DNA of 64,000 bases, from NCBI GenBank assembly GCA_024704765.1, contig JAKMXF010000288.1:372001-436000 (forward strand). Reading direction: 5' to 3'. The position numbers and the translations under genes were made by a program. This document shows, one piece after another, positions 32,001 to 43,013 of the stretch (positions are counted from its first letter, which is position 1; each line of letters opens with the position of its first letter). Below the pieces are notes generated by a model. That model did no database searches, was not told where the DNA came from, and worked only from the letters and a program-made list of their open reading frames with translations. The DNA comes from Oopsacas minuta. Lineage: Eukaryota; Porifera; Hexactinellida; Lyssacinosida; Leucopsacidae.

Positions 32001-34839
32001 GCGACACATGAATTCCCAAATGGCTGAAATCACATTCCAGTTTGTAGTAAGCGTTGTTAGGGCCTGGGTTATGAACATTGCAGTATTGGATACAATTTAA
32101 GCTGATTGGAATGTCGCCAAATAGAACACGGCGTTCTAGGAATTTTGATTCATGTTTGCCGGTTTCTAATTTCATTTTCAAAACGGATTCCTTGCCATTT
32201 TTGGCATAGATAGTTGCGGACACATTTTCAGGGGTTGAAAAATGTGGCACACAAAATGCCTCACATTGGAGTTCACCAAAAAGTGCCACAGTGCCATGTG
32301 TCGGGTATATATAATAATCAGAGAATTCTGGCGCGATTTCCCAGTAAAATTCAATTGGAGTATTCAAAGAATTGACTAATAAAAAGCTCTGTCTTAACCC
32401 AGTTGTAATGGAACTAAAATGTGGTGGCGTTAAGGTGATAGTTCCAGTTTGGATGGTTAAATATGGCGCGACTGCTTGAGCTGATAATAAAAAGTGATTT
32501 TTATGGATACCATTAATGAGAAATGGAATGCTCTGTTCGTAGAATCCAGTCTCAACAGCCGTGAATTCCAAGGAAAGTGTCGTTTCAGATTGGGCGGGAA
32601 CAAGCAAATTTTTAGGTGCATATAAAAAGTTCTCGTCACCATTCACAGTGAACATTATCATTTTTGGATTAGAATTTATGATTGAAACTTGTTTTTGGAG
32701 GTGTGAAGTGGTTGTAACTTCTCCAAAATCAAATTTTGTCGGCGACACTTTTACTGAGATTAATTCTTCAGGTGTTAATGGCATCTTCACACACTTTTTC
32801 TGTTGTGCTGTAATAGGATTTGTCAACAAATCGACCTCATCCAAAAAGGTCGTGACACACCCGGAGATCTCAAATTCTGTTTTAATAGTTTGCTCTGGTG
32901 TCGGTTTTGGAATAAATTGCGTTCCTCTAGGTGGTTTCAGTTCAGGTGGCACAATGCCACTAAGTGGCTCTATACCCAAATCTTGTGTATTTATGAACTT
33001 TTTCATATTCAAATCCCGCGCGAAATCAATTCGTTTCGACTGGCTTTCCCGCAAATAATTTATATAGCGGTTTTTATGCCTTTTTCTTTGCAAAACTTCT
33101 TCGTCAGTCAAAGCATAATCGTTGTCAATATAAGTGTGACGATTTTGTCCGGTAAAAGGTGTCTGAATTAAAATAGTCCGATCATGTGGCTTAATCGAGC
33201 GTGGAAGGTCATTTGGTGTCGCTACAAGTGGTCCAAGAGGTGTTGAAAGTTTGGGTGGCATTTTAGAAGTGGCAGTGATTTTTAGTGACAATTTTTGGAT
33301 GATTTTAGGATCGAATTTGACCAATGAATTTCGTCTATGACCGCCAATTGCTTGTATTATTAGACACTTTTCAATATTACCAATCGCAGTAGCTGTGAAA
33401 GTGATTTTAAGCGCCACTTTTGAGTTTGGTCCCAATTTGCCACTTGAAGGTGTCACAACCAAATTCGCTATATGTGGAATATGAAAATTGATAGGTAAAA
33501 CTGTTGATTGATTGGTCAATTCAGTTTTGAGGGTATATGGCTTGTTCACGGAGCAAAGGTCTAGTTCCAATTTGGTGTCGTTCAGTTCCAATTCAACTGG
33601 TTGAGCAATTGCCTTGACTGCAATTTCAACTAGCTTCCCCTCATATGCAGTTGTGTTGGACGGATTGGCCGGTATAATTTGTGTAATCATTGTATATTCA
33701 CGTTTATATGGACTTTCCCTATTATGAAGCCAACCGATTGGATTCGAGACGAAAATAGGTGAAAATTTGTAAACTATTTTGCGCTTTTCAAAGGGCTGGA
33801 GTGTTCCTTGGTTTGGCGCCACGGAGAGTATATGGGAGTGAGGTGGTGAGTCGCCATGTTCTAGGTTGGCGGGGTAGCCTGTTTCTGAGGTGGCGAGTAA
33901 AGTGGCTGGGTGGTCAAATCGCGACACATTTGTGCCAATTCCATTTTTCTGAGGCGCGAGGATGATCACGAAATTCGTGGCAGTAGGACAATTATTGAAT
34001 AAAATGGCGTTCCGTACCATGGATGTATCGTAGTAAGCATGTCCAAAATCGATTTTCGAAATGGCACAGGAATTTCCTTCACTACAAGTGAGAAGTGTTA
34101 GATTCCGCGACATAATTCTGCCAATTATTGGCACACAAAATATATCACTTGTGTCAGAAAGTTTAAACTGGATCTCAGATTGGAAATTGATTGGCTCCTT
34201 TGCGATAAGTTTTATCAAAAACGTTGACATTTCTCCAGATTCAATTGTCCCAAATTTTGGCTCAATTTTGAGACCAGTGGGACATTGGGTAGTGTCAATA
34301 GAAAATATGGCTGACAGAGCACCGGTATTTCTGACCTTAAACGTCCGTGTTATGAGCTCTCCGTTAGCTAAACAGTCTCCAAACGAAATCTCCCGAATTC
34401 CTTCTAGTGTTAATTCTGGTTTGGGCGGGTAACCGTAGCAAGGTACCTAAAAATAGAACAATTTAATTACAGTGATATCTACAGAATTTGATAGGTCAAA
34501 ATTATTGTATGAATAAACCAATCAAACCTCAAACATCTGTTCTCCATTGATAACAAATCCCAGCTTAAGACTCGTTGTTTCAGCACGAATAGGCGTATAC
34601 TCAAGTCTAAGTGGCAGTTTTAAACCGGCGGCTAGAACCACTTCATTTGTGTCGCCATGCCATCTAAATTCTCTACTGGATTGTCCTGGGATGTTTAATG
34701 GGAGTATTTGGAGGGTTTTTGTCGTGTCGGTTAGATTTTGGAGGATTAGATTTTGTGTGTAGGATTGTCCTGGAGTTGCTGAGTTGAAATATAGAATAGA
34801 AGGGACTACTAATATACCGAAATGTATTGAAGTATCCAT
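26089..34839 (-). CDS. CFAP47: Cilia- and flagella-associated protein 47
   Basis: Exons 34839-34528 and 34446-26089 give 2889 aa (human about 3190). The second exon is 8358 bp. The protein is built of many HYDIN/ASH-like immunoglobulin repeats (for example VSPTKFDFGEVTTTSHLQKQ and the FKPxxxG motifs). A calponin-homology domain sits at about residues 1600-1725 (ILDWLNNNFQTN...GIMFACTILKYVPHL), the arrangement of CFAP47. This protein belongs to the central apparatus or axoneme of motile cilia. Its presence says the organism builds motile cilia or flagella. Two exons for such a long coding region is notable. Confidence 0.93.
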
Positions 34840-35156
34840 TCAGGACTTATCATATACAATTCTAGGAAGTAAACAAATTTTGATGAGTTATGAAGAATAA
34901 ACAAATAACAAATATGATTAATATGCAGTGTAACAGCCATAACCGAGGAATATTTTCAAAATATGCGAAAAACAGAATTCGCCGAAGTGACAATAAGAAT
35001 TGAAATTACGATATAATCAAGAAAAATAACAACAAATAAACAGAAATAGGTAAAGAAGATCCACAAACAATTTGTAGGTGTGTAACAAATGAATTAATTT
35101 AATTATAAACACTCACAGAGAGAGTAAACATCAACAACAACAAACGGTTGTACCAA
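34840..35156. other. Intergenic spacer
   Basis: AT-rich spacer between the 5' end of CFAP47 and the 3' end of the RING gene; nothing else seen. Confidence 0.6.
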
Positions 35157-36457
35157 TCAAAAATCGTTCTGTGATGCAGATATGGCGGCCTGTAACATCT
35201 GGTCTTCACTGAGTTCATAATCAACTAATTCACAGTAATCCAATTTGTGACGTAACGCTAGATGTTGTTGGAATCCGCCACTGACCTATCAGATTGCATT
35301 CTATGTAATTTTGATTAATAGGCGTATAGAGGGGTATTTATATGTTCTGGGGATTTTCGGGCATTTTGGGTCTTGCCGATTTGTTGGAAATGGAATTCAA
35401 ATCAGGGCGGGTAGTTAAACTCTTTCAGAATTGGCGCCCTATGCAGTTATAGAACTGTGCGCCCGTGTGCCATTACCCAAATTTTCAGTACTCAAAGAAT
35501 AAAATCCGAAAAAGATTATGCGCCCCCTAATAAGAAAGGTCCCGCAGGCGGGTCCTGATTCAATTATGGGTTAATGTAAGATTATGTGACACAAGAACAT
35601 AGGAAGCCCTGAGGCCCAATTATCATAGAAAATGGCGGGAAATTTCATATTTGGAGCCTACCAAAAAGCTGAATTTCCGCTTTTTGGCGCGTTCTCAGAC
35701 ACATAATTGCATAACACTCGACAAATGTAGAAAAGTGTGTGCAAAACCAGCCAGTTGACCAGTATATGACAATTTTTCATTCAATATCACTCTAGTTGGG
35801 CTTCAGTTATATCTAAGTGGTCTTGTCGACCTCCGGGTCGCGAATTTATCATAAACCTGGGGCGTAACTGGAGATCCCAGAGCGAGGAGGCAATGATGGA
35901 TATTTGCCTCAATGGTAGTTACGCTCTAGTAAACTTACTTGAGAAGAGTCTCCCCAAGGCTGTACCGCACAAATTGGACAAACAATCTGAGTAGTGTCAC
36001 CCGTGTGATTCTCTTTAACATGCTCTATCAGATCTGTATTTGTCAAATTTGTGGTTTTGCAATAAGGACAAGGAAATGTCGACCGATTTGTTGAAATTTC
36101 GTTGTGTTTCGCCTTACATATTGATTCCTCTTTTATCATTTGGAATTTTGATTGATACGCGACACATTTCGCCATATGTGCGTCATATTTTGATAATTTT
36201 ACTTGCTTATTACAAGATTCACATGCGATAATCGAATGTTTTATTCTATTATCAATCTCAGAATTCTTCCAACATTTCCCTAAACTGAGGCCTGCACGAC
36301 ACACAGGACAGGTACTTTGTACTGCTACGTGTTTACCAATGCACCCTGTACAAAATTTATGACCGCAAGTACTCTGCATTGCCCCCTGTATGACGCCTAA
36401 ACAAATCGGACACTCAAACTCATCCACATCTGTAACTAACTGCCTTTTTTCTGCCAT
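35157..36457 (-). CDS. RNF114: RING-type E3 ubiquitin ligase, RNF114/RNF166/RNF125 family
   Basis: Exons 36457-35939 and 35285-35157 give 215 aa (human family members 215-240). The start at 36457 (MAEKRQL) is preferred to the ATG at 36469. There is a C3HC4 RING (CPICLGVIQGAMQSTCGHKF..CPVC), then a C2HC finger (CESCNKQVKLSKYDAHMAKC), then C2H2-type fingers (CPYCKTTN...HVKENH and CPIC...HLALRH) and a C-terminal ubiquitin-interacting motif (LSEDQMLQAAISASQ). This order defines the RNF114 family of E3 ligases. The exact human orthologue cannot be fixed. The 653-bp intron holds no recognised MITE. Confidence 0.88.
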
Positions 36458-36957
36458 AAGCAAAGACACTTCTAAAATTATTGAATTACTGGGCCTATTA
36501 TTTTCTAAAAATATTTTTAGTTATGAATGGATATTAGCAATTATAAGATTTGGTTTTTATAAAATAACAAATATGTTGGATAAGTTATATCTTCAGCTTT
36601 GACACCTTTATGTTCATAATAGAGCGAATTCCTAGTCCCATACGAACGAACCTCCACGAACAGGGTAGCAGTTTCCGGCGCCCTTGACACCCTTTTCATG
36701 GAGGTCCTTTTTGTTGTAGGTTAGCGACTTAACTTCCCCTTAGTTACGCTCATGTAGTAATGGCATGCTCATACAATGTTCGGATAGATAACTATTGTTC
36801 AAGGTTTTGCCACGACGGGTAAATTACTTCATAGGGTACTCTACTCTAAATATGTTGCCCCTCGGTGGACACTTAATATTGTGTCCCTCAGACCACATAG
36901 AACATGGCTTATGCCACATTTTTCTCCACTCGTATTATATTTTAGTTCAATTTTAGG
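36458..36957. other. Divergent promoter region of the RING and ATG4 genes
   Basis: About 500 bp between two head-to-head genes, with one M4 MITE copy at 36647-36722. Confidence 0.6.
36647..36722. mobile_element. M4-family MITE, short
   Basis: GAACGAACCTCCACGAACAG at the left and TTTTCATGGAGGTCCTTTTT at the right, a decayed copy of the family palindrome. Confidence 0.55.
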
Positions 36958-39900
36958 ATGTTTATGGACATGTCATTAAGCTGCGACACAATTGCCAACA
37001 CACAAATTGACACTTCCCCCTTACGTAAATCAACATGCTACACGCACGAACAGACCACACATATATCAGATTCCACGGGTGCAGCTTGGTTGCTAGGCAG
37101 AGAGTATTATTTACCACAAGAAAAACCTGAATTTATTTCTGATGTAAATTCACTTCTATGGTTTAGTTATCGTAAGGGTTTCAAACCGATTGGAGGCAGT
37201 GGGAACCTGAAATCGGATACCGGTTGGGGGTGCTGTTATAGATGCGGACAGATGCTGATGGGACACTCCTTAATACGGTGAGTAACGGGCGGTACAATAT
37301 CTAATTGTCCTCATGTAGGTAAGAAGGAGGATTATTAGATAAAAGAAGGCCTCTAGAATATTCGTTAGTGTTTATAGTCATTTTGAGACACTCCTCGCTG
37401 TGTTTTGAGCTAAATTAGTGACTATACCTGCTACCAATTTCTCACCATTCCATATACTTACCAAGAACATCTGATCGGTTATAAGAATATGCCGGATATA
37501 AGCACCACCCTCTGGAAAACGGTTCTCATATATTCCTGTATATTATGCCGGTTATAGGAACATGTATTGCTACTCCCAAGGGTGTTCTTATAACCGGCAT
37601 ACACTCTATAATAAATACAATGATGAAGATTTATGATAGTCTACATTTAGTAACGCGTTAGGACGTGATTGGAAGTGGAGAGTCAAAGACAATGGAGTCG
37701 AGGATATGAACCCTCACTACCCTGTTATCCTAGCTGAATTCTTAGACACTAGCACAGCATGCTATTCAATACATCAATTAACTTCACAAGCTGTTGACTT
37801 TGGGAGAGATCTTGGTATGTAAATAACAACAAATATCTTGACATACATTAGGTGAAATGTTTATTACACCTGACTTTATCAATTTCCAGTGTCAGTAGGT
37901 GTTAACATATGTACATAAACCTTGTACATCAATAGGGGAACTATTAAATCTGATTGGTCACACATTTTGTCACCTATCTCAGAGTGATTTAGAGATATCG
38001 TTTAGATATTTTAAAGGTACATATTTATGTCATAATCCGCACAGGTGTCAAATTTCAAATTCATAACTCAAGAATGACATACCAAAATTATTATCAAAAA
38101 TTTGTTACTAATCATAGGCACTTGGGCTGGACCTAATACAGTAGCACAAGCACTGAGGTGTCGAGCTAAATCAGATCCGTTATGTAACATAGTTGTACAC
38201 GTTGCTATGGATATGCTAGTTATTAGGCAGAGTATTAAGAAGGAATGTCAGATGTCTGAAAGACGATTGGCGGAAGATATGCCAGTGGAAGTAGAGCCGC
38301 TATTTTCTCCCAGACAATTTTCTCTTTCATCTCCCATGGGTAAGTTATTGTCCCATGTGTGTTAACACCTTTTATAGACTCCAATATGGCCTCCTAATCT
38401 CATGTTTTGTACCCCATATGGGTGTAGCCAAATACCAACGAGGTAACCATGGAACTGGTACATAACACGTCACAGAAGCACGTTAGGGAGTTGGTGAATA
38501 TATTCATGTATAGAATGCAATGATTCATGGTATGTAATATGTGATTATATGTTATGTCCTCCGTACAAGGGTGTTAAAATATGAATAATCACCTTGGTTA
38601 CTATCCGTGGTATATTCACATATTATTGAAATATAATATGTATAAGCTCAGCTATAAATAATGAAAAACTATAGAATTCTGAGATAAATATGGCACAGAG
38701 TACAGATGTGAGTGAATATAATCCTCTACTCAAATCAATAACACCCCCTATACCAATTATCCCGCTGTATAAGTCGATTATTGTCACCTCAGACCACTAT
38801 ACTAAATCTCTAAGGAAAAGACTTGGCGAGATTGAAATGCGTCCACAACTCGATCTAACAGACGCTACTCTCCACCCTTACTGCTTGCAAAGTGATGTAC
38901 AAGTACATAACGCGCTGTATTTGGGGACTAAAAATTCTGCGTCGAATAGTTTGCCAGCTGGTGAGAAGAAAGTAACGATTGGAATTTATGCACAACTCCA
39001 ATTAGGTGTTCGATTCTTAGATTTCGAGGTGACGACTCTGAACTCTGAACTACAAATTGTGTGTAATGGCATTCCGTTGATGACTGGTAAAAAATTGTTT
39101 GAGATACTTAAAAGATTTGTTGACGAACAAAACGAACGTCACAACAAACTTGGTGAGAAGATTTTGTTGAATTTCCGTGAATGTGAATGTAAACATTTCT
39201 ATCTGTTACCGACACTTGAATTGTTAAGCGATCTAATCAAAGAGCTTCCTCCCTCGTATCTTGTAAAACGTGAAGACATTACTGAAAATCTGTCAGAAAT
39301 GGACGGAGTGTTTATCATATTCGGACCAATAGATCTAAATTTAGCACTTAACGGGACTCATGCCATGTTTAACTGGGGATCTAATTTGCTTGTTAAGGTG
39401 CAACCACGATTTAACGGTGATCCCAGCTGCATCCTACAATGGATAACTCATCAAAAGCGTGACAAATTCGAAGCTTTTCCCATTCCATCTCCACAATATG
39501 GTAACCTAGTCTGGCTTGATATTTCTGATCCGTTGTACAGAGGTGAAGCTAGTCATGAGGTCGGTTCTATGAAAGACGGAGGGCTGCTCTTCCCTACTGA
39601 AGCAGCGAGGTTTAATATTATTAGCTTTGGGTCACTGAATTCAATGGAAATAACTCTTTATATGAAATGTTATAGGAGACAGTGTAAAAATATATCTGCT
39701 GTTGTTTGTTAGATTTTTTTTGTATACAAAACTGTGTGAGCATTTTCACCTTTTCTCCGAGATGGTTGTACATCTACATACCAAGTTTTATATTGGTTGC
39801 TATGGCCATTTCTTCAATACAGTCAGAAATTATTTTCATTTTTGATTAATAAACAATCTTACTTTTAGAATCAGCCAATCAGATCACAAAGCCAGCAGCT

Positions 39901-41157
39901 GACGCGCCCAATCCTGACACCTCCAAATACGAAACAAATCTCAGCCAATCAACTGTCATTCTAGGCGGGTATGAACACGACCCTGAAAGTGACGAGTGGC
40001 GGGAAATTGCGCCATATCCTTTGGCGCCCACTGCGGCACAAAATACCACCAAAAATAATCTGAAAACTTTCCAGAATCGAATTTCTCAATCGAGACACTT
40101 TTCAATTTTAAGTAATATATTCAAAACAGAAAAAATACCCAAAAATTCCAACTCAAAAGTGGAATTTTCTCAAAGTTTAGGCAGAATACATTCTCCATAT
40201 TGCGGTAACGTCGCTAGACGGATGTCTGAACCGTTAAACATGCGAGTAAGCACAAATATAAACAATATTAACAAGGAATTTGTTGTTGTTAGTAAGTCGT
40301 CTAGACAGAAACATGAGAGTTTTAACGGTATTAGTGGCTATAAAGACAATAACAAGCCTGCGAAAATGCAAGACAGTTATCAAGTTTATTCTATAAAACC
40401 GTCTTCCAAAATTGATACCAATTTGGACCTAAAGATGGACCTACCATCTCTGGAATCAATCGGTGCGCCACCAGAAAATGTGTCGACATCTGACACACAA
40501 ATTGACACTAGTGTAAGCTCGTGTGTATTTGTATCTGACCAGAATACCACAATGGATCTAAGTAACATTTCTGAGCCAGACCCAACTAATATGTTCCATC
40601 CACTCCTGCTTTTGATACCGTTAAGGTTAGGACAGGACAAATTCAACCTTGAGTATGCAAGGCCACTAATGACATGCTTCAAACTGCCACAATCAGTGGG
40701 AATAATTGGTGGTAGACCTAAACATGCCTTGTACCTGATTGGTTACCAGGATGACCATATATTTTATTTAGACCCACACACGACACAATCTACTGTCACT
40801 ACACCACAGGGTTCAGTCCATATACCGGATAAGACGTTCCATACCAACCATGTGGAATCCATGCATTTCTCGGAATTGGACCCATCACTTGCTATTGGAT
40901 TTTTCTGTGAGACTGAGGCTGTTTTTGAGGATTTATTAGACCAACTTGAGACTCATGTCCTATCCCAGAAACCGAAACTATTCGAGATTTCAGATTCAAT
41001 TCCGTTTTTATTCAATCGGCCTAACTCAATCGGAACTAACACCAAACAGGAACCATTCTCATTGGTGGATAAAGACGATTTACTGAATGACGTAATCGAC
41101 CTCGCTTTGGATGAAGATATCGACGATTGGGACATAATCCCAGAGCATATCTCATGA
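36958..41157 (+). CDS. ATG4: Cysteine protease ATG4
   Basis: Exons 36958-37277, 37651-37814, 38118-38339 and 39869-41157 join in phase to give 664 aa. It cleaves pro-ATG8/LC3 and delipidates ATG8 in autophagy. The nucleophile lies in SDTGWGCCYRCGQM, the Asp-His pair in LDPHTTQ, and the WAGPNTVAQ, LIPLRLG and GGRPKHALYLIGY blocks are canonical. A low-complexity insert of about 200 residues separates the two halves of the fold. The C-terminus holds an acidic LIR-like DDWDII, comparable to the C-terminal LIR of ATG4B. The intron 38340-39868 contains a complete same-strand gene for a PI-PLC X-domain protein. The usual GWGCM has Cys in place of Met, so two cysteines are adjacent. Confidence 0.95.
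37476..37610. mobile_element. M3-family MITE in ATG4 intron 1
   Basis: Nested GCCGGTTATAAG half-sites; the right end TTCTTATAACCGGCATACAC matches the family. Confidence 0.65.
38416..38608. mobile_element. M1-family MITE, 5'-truncated, in ATG4 intron 3
   Basis: Starts within the family at GGTGTAGCCAAATACC and runs to GGTTACTATCCG. It lies between the ATG4 5' splice site (38339) and the nested PI-PLC-like gene. Confidence 0.8.
38690..39712 (+). CDS. PI-PLC X-domain-containing protein (PLCXD-like), probable pseudoenzyme
   Basis: Intronless, 340 aa, entirely within the third intron of ATG4 on the same strand. The fold is recognised from NALYLGTKNSAS, YAQLQLGVRFLDFEV, LQIVCNG and GEKILLNFRECE, the X-domain order of PLCXD and bacterial PI-PLCs, and a C-terminal NIISFGS. 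The first catalytic His (normally GTHNS or GSHDS) is Lys (AAA codon) and the second (normally CHG or VHM) is Asn (AAT codon). Both general acid/base histidines therefore appear lost, and phosphodiesterase activity is unlikely. The ORF is intact, so it is probably kept for a non-catalytic role. The missing introns suggest retroposition. Confidence 0.78.
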   Translation: MAQSTDVSEYNPLLKSITPPIPIIPLYKSIIVTSDHYTKSLRKRLGEIEMRPQLDLTDATLHPYCLQSDVQVHNALYLGTKNSASNSLPAGEKKVTIGIYAQLQLGVRFLDFEVTTLNSELQIVCNGIPLMTGKKLFEILKRFVDEQNERHNKLGEKILLNFRECECKHFYLLPTLELLSDLIKELPPSYLVKREDITENLSEMDGVFIIFGPIDLNLALNGTHAMFNWGSNLLVKVQPRFNGDPSCILQWITHQKRDKFEAFPIPSPQYGNLVWLDISDPLYRGEASHEVGSMKDGGLLFPTEAARFNIISFGSLNSMEITLYMKCYRRQCKNISAVVC

Positions 41158-41649
41158 TTAATCATATGACACCTTTTGTGAGCATGTTATATTAAAATTC
41201 CAACTGACATTAATGGTTACTAAGCTGTAAACTATGTTGTTAATGTGTTTGTACAATTTGATCAAATTTCCTAAGATATATTGGATATGGAAGTATACAT
41301 AGGTGTCAAAATTGTGGCATTTCCTGAGTATTATATCTAGGTGTTAGAAATGTGGCTTTTTGGTGGAAATACGTAAGTAGTGATTTTATCTTCACAGACC
41401 TCCTTTAACGCGCTTAATTAACATCAGTGGGTCCTCTCTAATTGTGGACAGTTAGAGAGGACCCAGTAGAGTCATTGAAATATTTCCTTGAATTGGACAC
41501 TTTGTATTTATGACTTCACAATGACATATGGGATGCCACCCGCTTTGATGGATATCATGTGGAGCTGAAACAAGTTTCTCATTAACAGGGGCCTTATACC
41601 AATTTTTTCCAATTGAACTTTCTAAAATTAGCAAATTCTATACTTAGAA
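41158..41649. other. ATG4-RPS18 intergenic region with a hairpin
   Basis: Contains a 13-bp-arm inverted repeat at 41429-41464 (GGGTCCTCTCTAA / TTAGAGAGGACCC) about 190 bp upstream of the RPS18 ATG. A minus ORF at 41452-41634 has no recognised features and is not called. Confidence 0.6.
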
Positions 41650-42108
41650 ATGTCACTTGTTACACCAGACAAATTCCAACACATACTGCGCGTGCTAGGC
41701 ACTAACATAGATGGAAAAGAGAAGATTATGTATGGCATAACAGCTATCAAGGGTATTGGGCGTCGATACGCGAATATTTGTTTGAAAAAAGCAGATATCG
41801 ACATGACCAAAAGGGCTGGCGAATTATCGGATGAAGAAGTAGATCGATTGGTGACAATCCTACAAAATCCTATCCAGTACAAAATCCCGAAATATTTCTT
41901 AAACAGACAGAAGGACGCGAAAGACGGGAAATATCAGCAACTTTTGAGTAACGCGCTCGACAACAAACTGAGAGAGGACTTGGAGAAACTCAAGAAAATA
42001 CGAGCCCATAGGGGTCTGAGACATTTCTGGGGGCTTAGAGTTAGAGGACAGCACACCAAGACTTGTGGACGTAGGGGAAAGACAGTAGGAGTGTCCAAGA
42101 AGAAGTAA
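41650..42108 (+). CDS. RPS18: 40S ribosomal protein S18 (uS13)
   Basis: Intronless, 152 aa, the standard length. It is recognised from [20 protein letters not shown], the helix-two-turn-helix [27 protein letters not shown] and the C-terminal [25 protein letters not shown], which contacts the head of the small subunit. The ATG follows directly after a TACTTAGAA context, so a 5'-UTR intron ending at 41647 is possible. Confidence 0.98.
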   Translation: MSLVTPDKFQHILRVLGTNIDGKEKIMYGITAIKGIGRRYANICLKKADIDMTKRAGELSDEEVDRLVTILQNPIQYKIPKYFLNRQKDAKDGKYQQLLSNALDNKLREDLEKLKKIRAHRGLRHFWGLRVRGQHTKTCGRRGKTVGVSKKK

Positions 42109-42179
42109 TTTGGGGGGAAGGAGTTTAGGAATATTTCTAGTTAGCAGATTAGTGATTAGTAGTTTGTAGGAATATGTTT

Positions 42180-42565
42180 ATTAAATAGCGTAGATTATAT
42201 TTGTTTGTTTGTTTGTTTGTTCACAGTTTGGTAAATAGAACATTCGCTATCTCGAGAAGATTTTGATTTCACCAGAGTTTGAGTTATCGGAAGTTAAACT
42301 GTATTTAAACAAACAAACACACACACACACACACACAAACACACACAAACACACACAAACATAAACAAAAACAAACAATTAACAATTCGACAGATAGACA
42401 ACAAACAAACAAATAATACAGTTTAATATCCGATAACTCAAACTTTGGGAAATCAATCTTTTCGGGATAGCGAATGTTCTATTTACGAGATGTTAACTAT
42501 ATAGAAACAAACAAACAAACAAACAAACAACACAGAAACAACAGACAACACAAGTTTGTTTGTTT
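42180..42565. repeat. Large imperfect palindrome around a CA/AAAC microsatellite
   Basis: Arms 42227-42305 and 42416-42493 (about 80 bp, high identity, opposite orientation, each ending ACTGTAT/ATACAGT) flank about 110 bp of CACA/AAAC repeat. Outside them lie (GTTT)n at 42201-42221 and (AAAC)n at 42506-42530, which are also complementary. Confidence 0.8.
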
Positions 42566-42822
42566 ATTTGTTACTTCCTCTTTGGTAATCTTATGATTGC
42601 AGTAATCAATTGTAATGCTAATATATCTTACAATAAATAAGATATGATTAATGATATGCTTAAGCATATGCTTAATCAAATAATATTACATTATTATATC
42701 TCATCAATGATATATACCTAACACACACATATAAATATTATAAATTTGATTCTGATTGAATTTTTTAACTTTCATGTTCCTGTCTGGGTCTCACTGTACC
42801 GATGCGATACACACAGTCAAAC

Positions 42823-42946
42823 CTTGTTATATCTAAGCTCAAGGGACCGTGAGTATTCCTTCGATATGACCGATGGAATATATGTCACTTTGAAGGTTTG
42901 TGACCATATTTGCACAATTTCACACCTCGATATAAGCGGGTATTCC
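42823..42946. mobile_element. M2-family MITE upstream of the ACK-like gene
   Basis: GTTATATCTAAGCTCAAGGG at the left, CCTCGATATAAGCGGGTATT at the right. Confidence 0.65.
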
Positions 42947-43013
42947 GGAGGTTTCACAATTGACACCTATTCATTAGTATATTCATATTTCATAGCTATA
43001 ATAGTATTAATAA

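Larger units (their letters stand above)
42109..43013. other. RPS18-ACK intergenic region with a long fold-back and an M2 MITE
   Basis: Holds the inverted repeat 42180-42565, described separately, and an M2 element at 42823-42946 just upstream of the ACK start. Confidence 0.7.

Noticed and set aside
37930-38020. Possible extra ATG4 exon
   Set aside because: Exons 37651-37814 and 38118-38339 already join in phase and match ATG4 without a gap.
41452-41634. 60-aa minus ORF between ATG4 and RPS18
   Set aside because: No domain, no splice evidence, and it overlaps the hairpin repeat.
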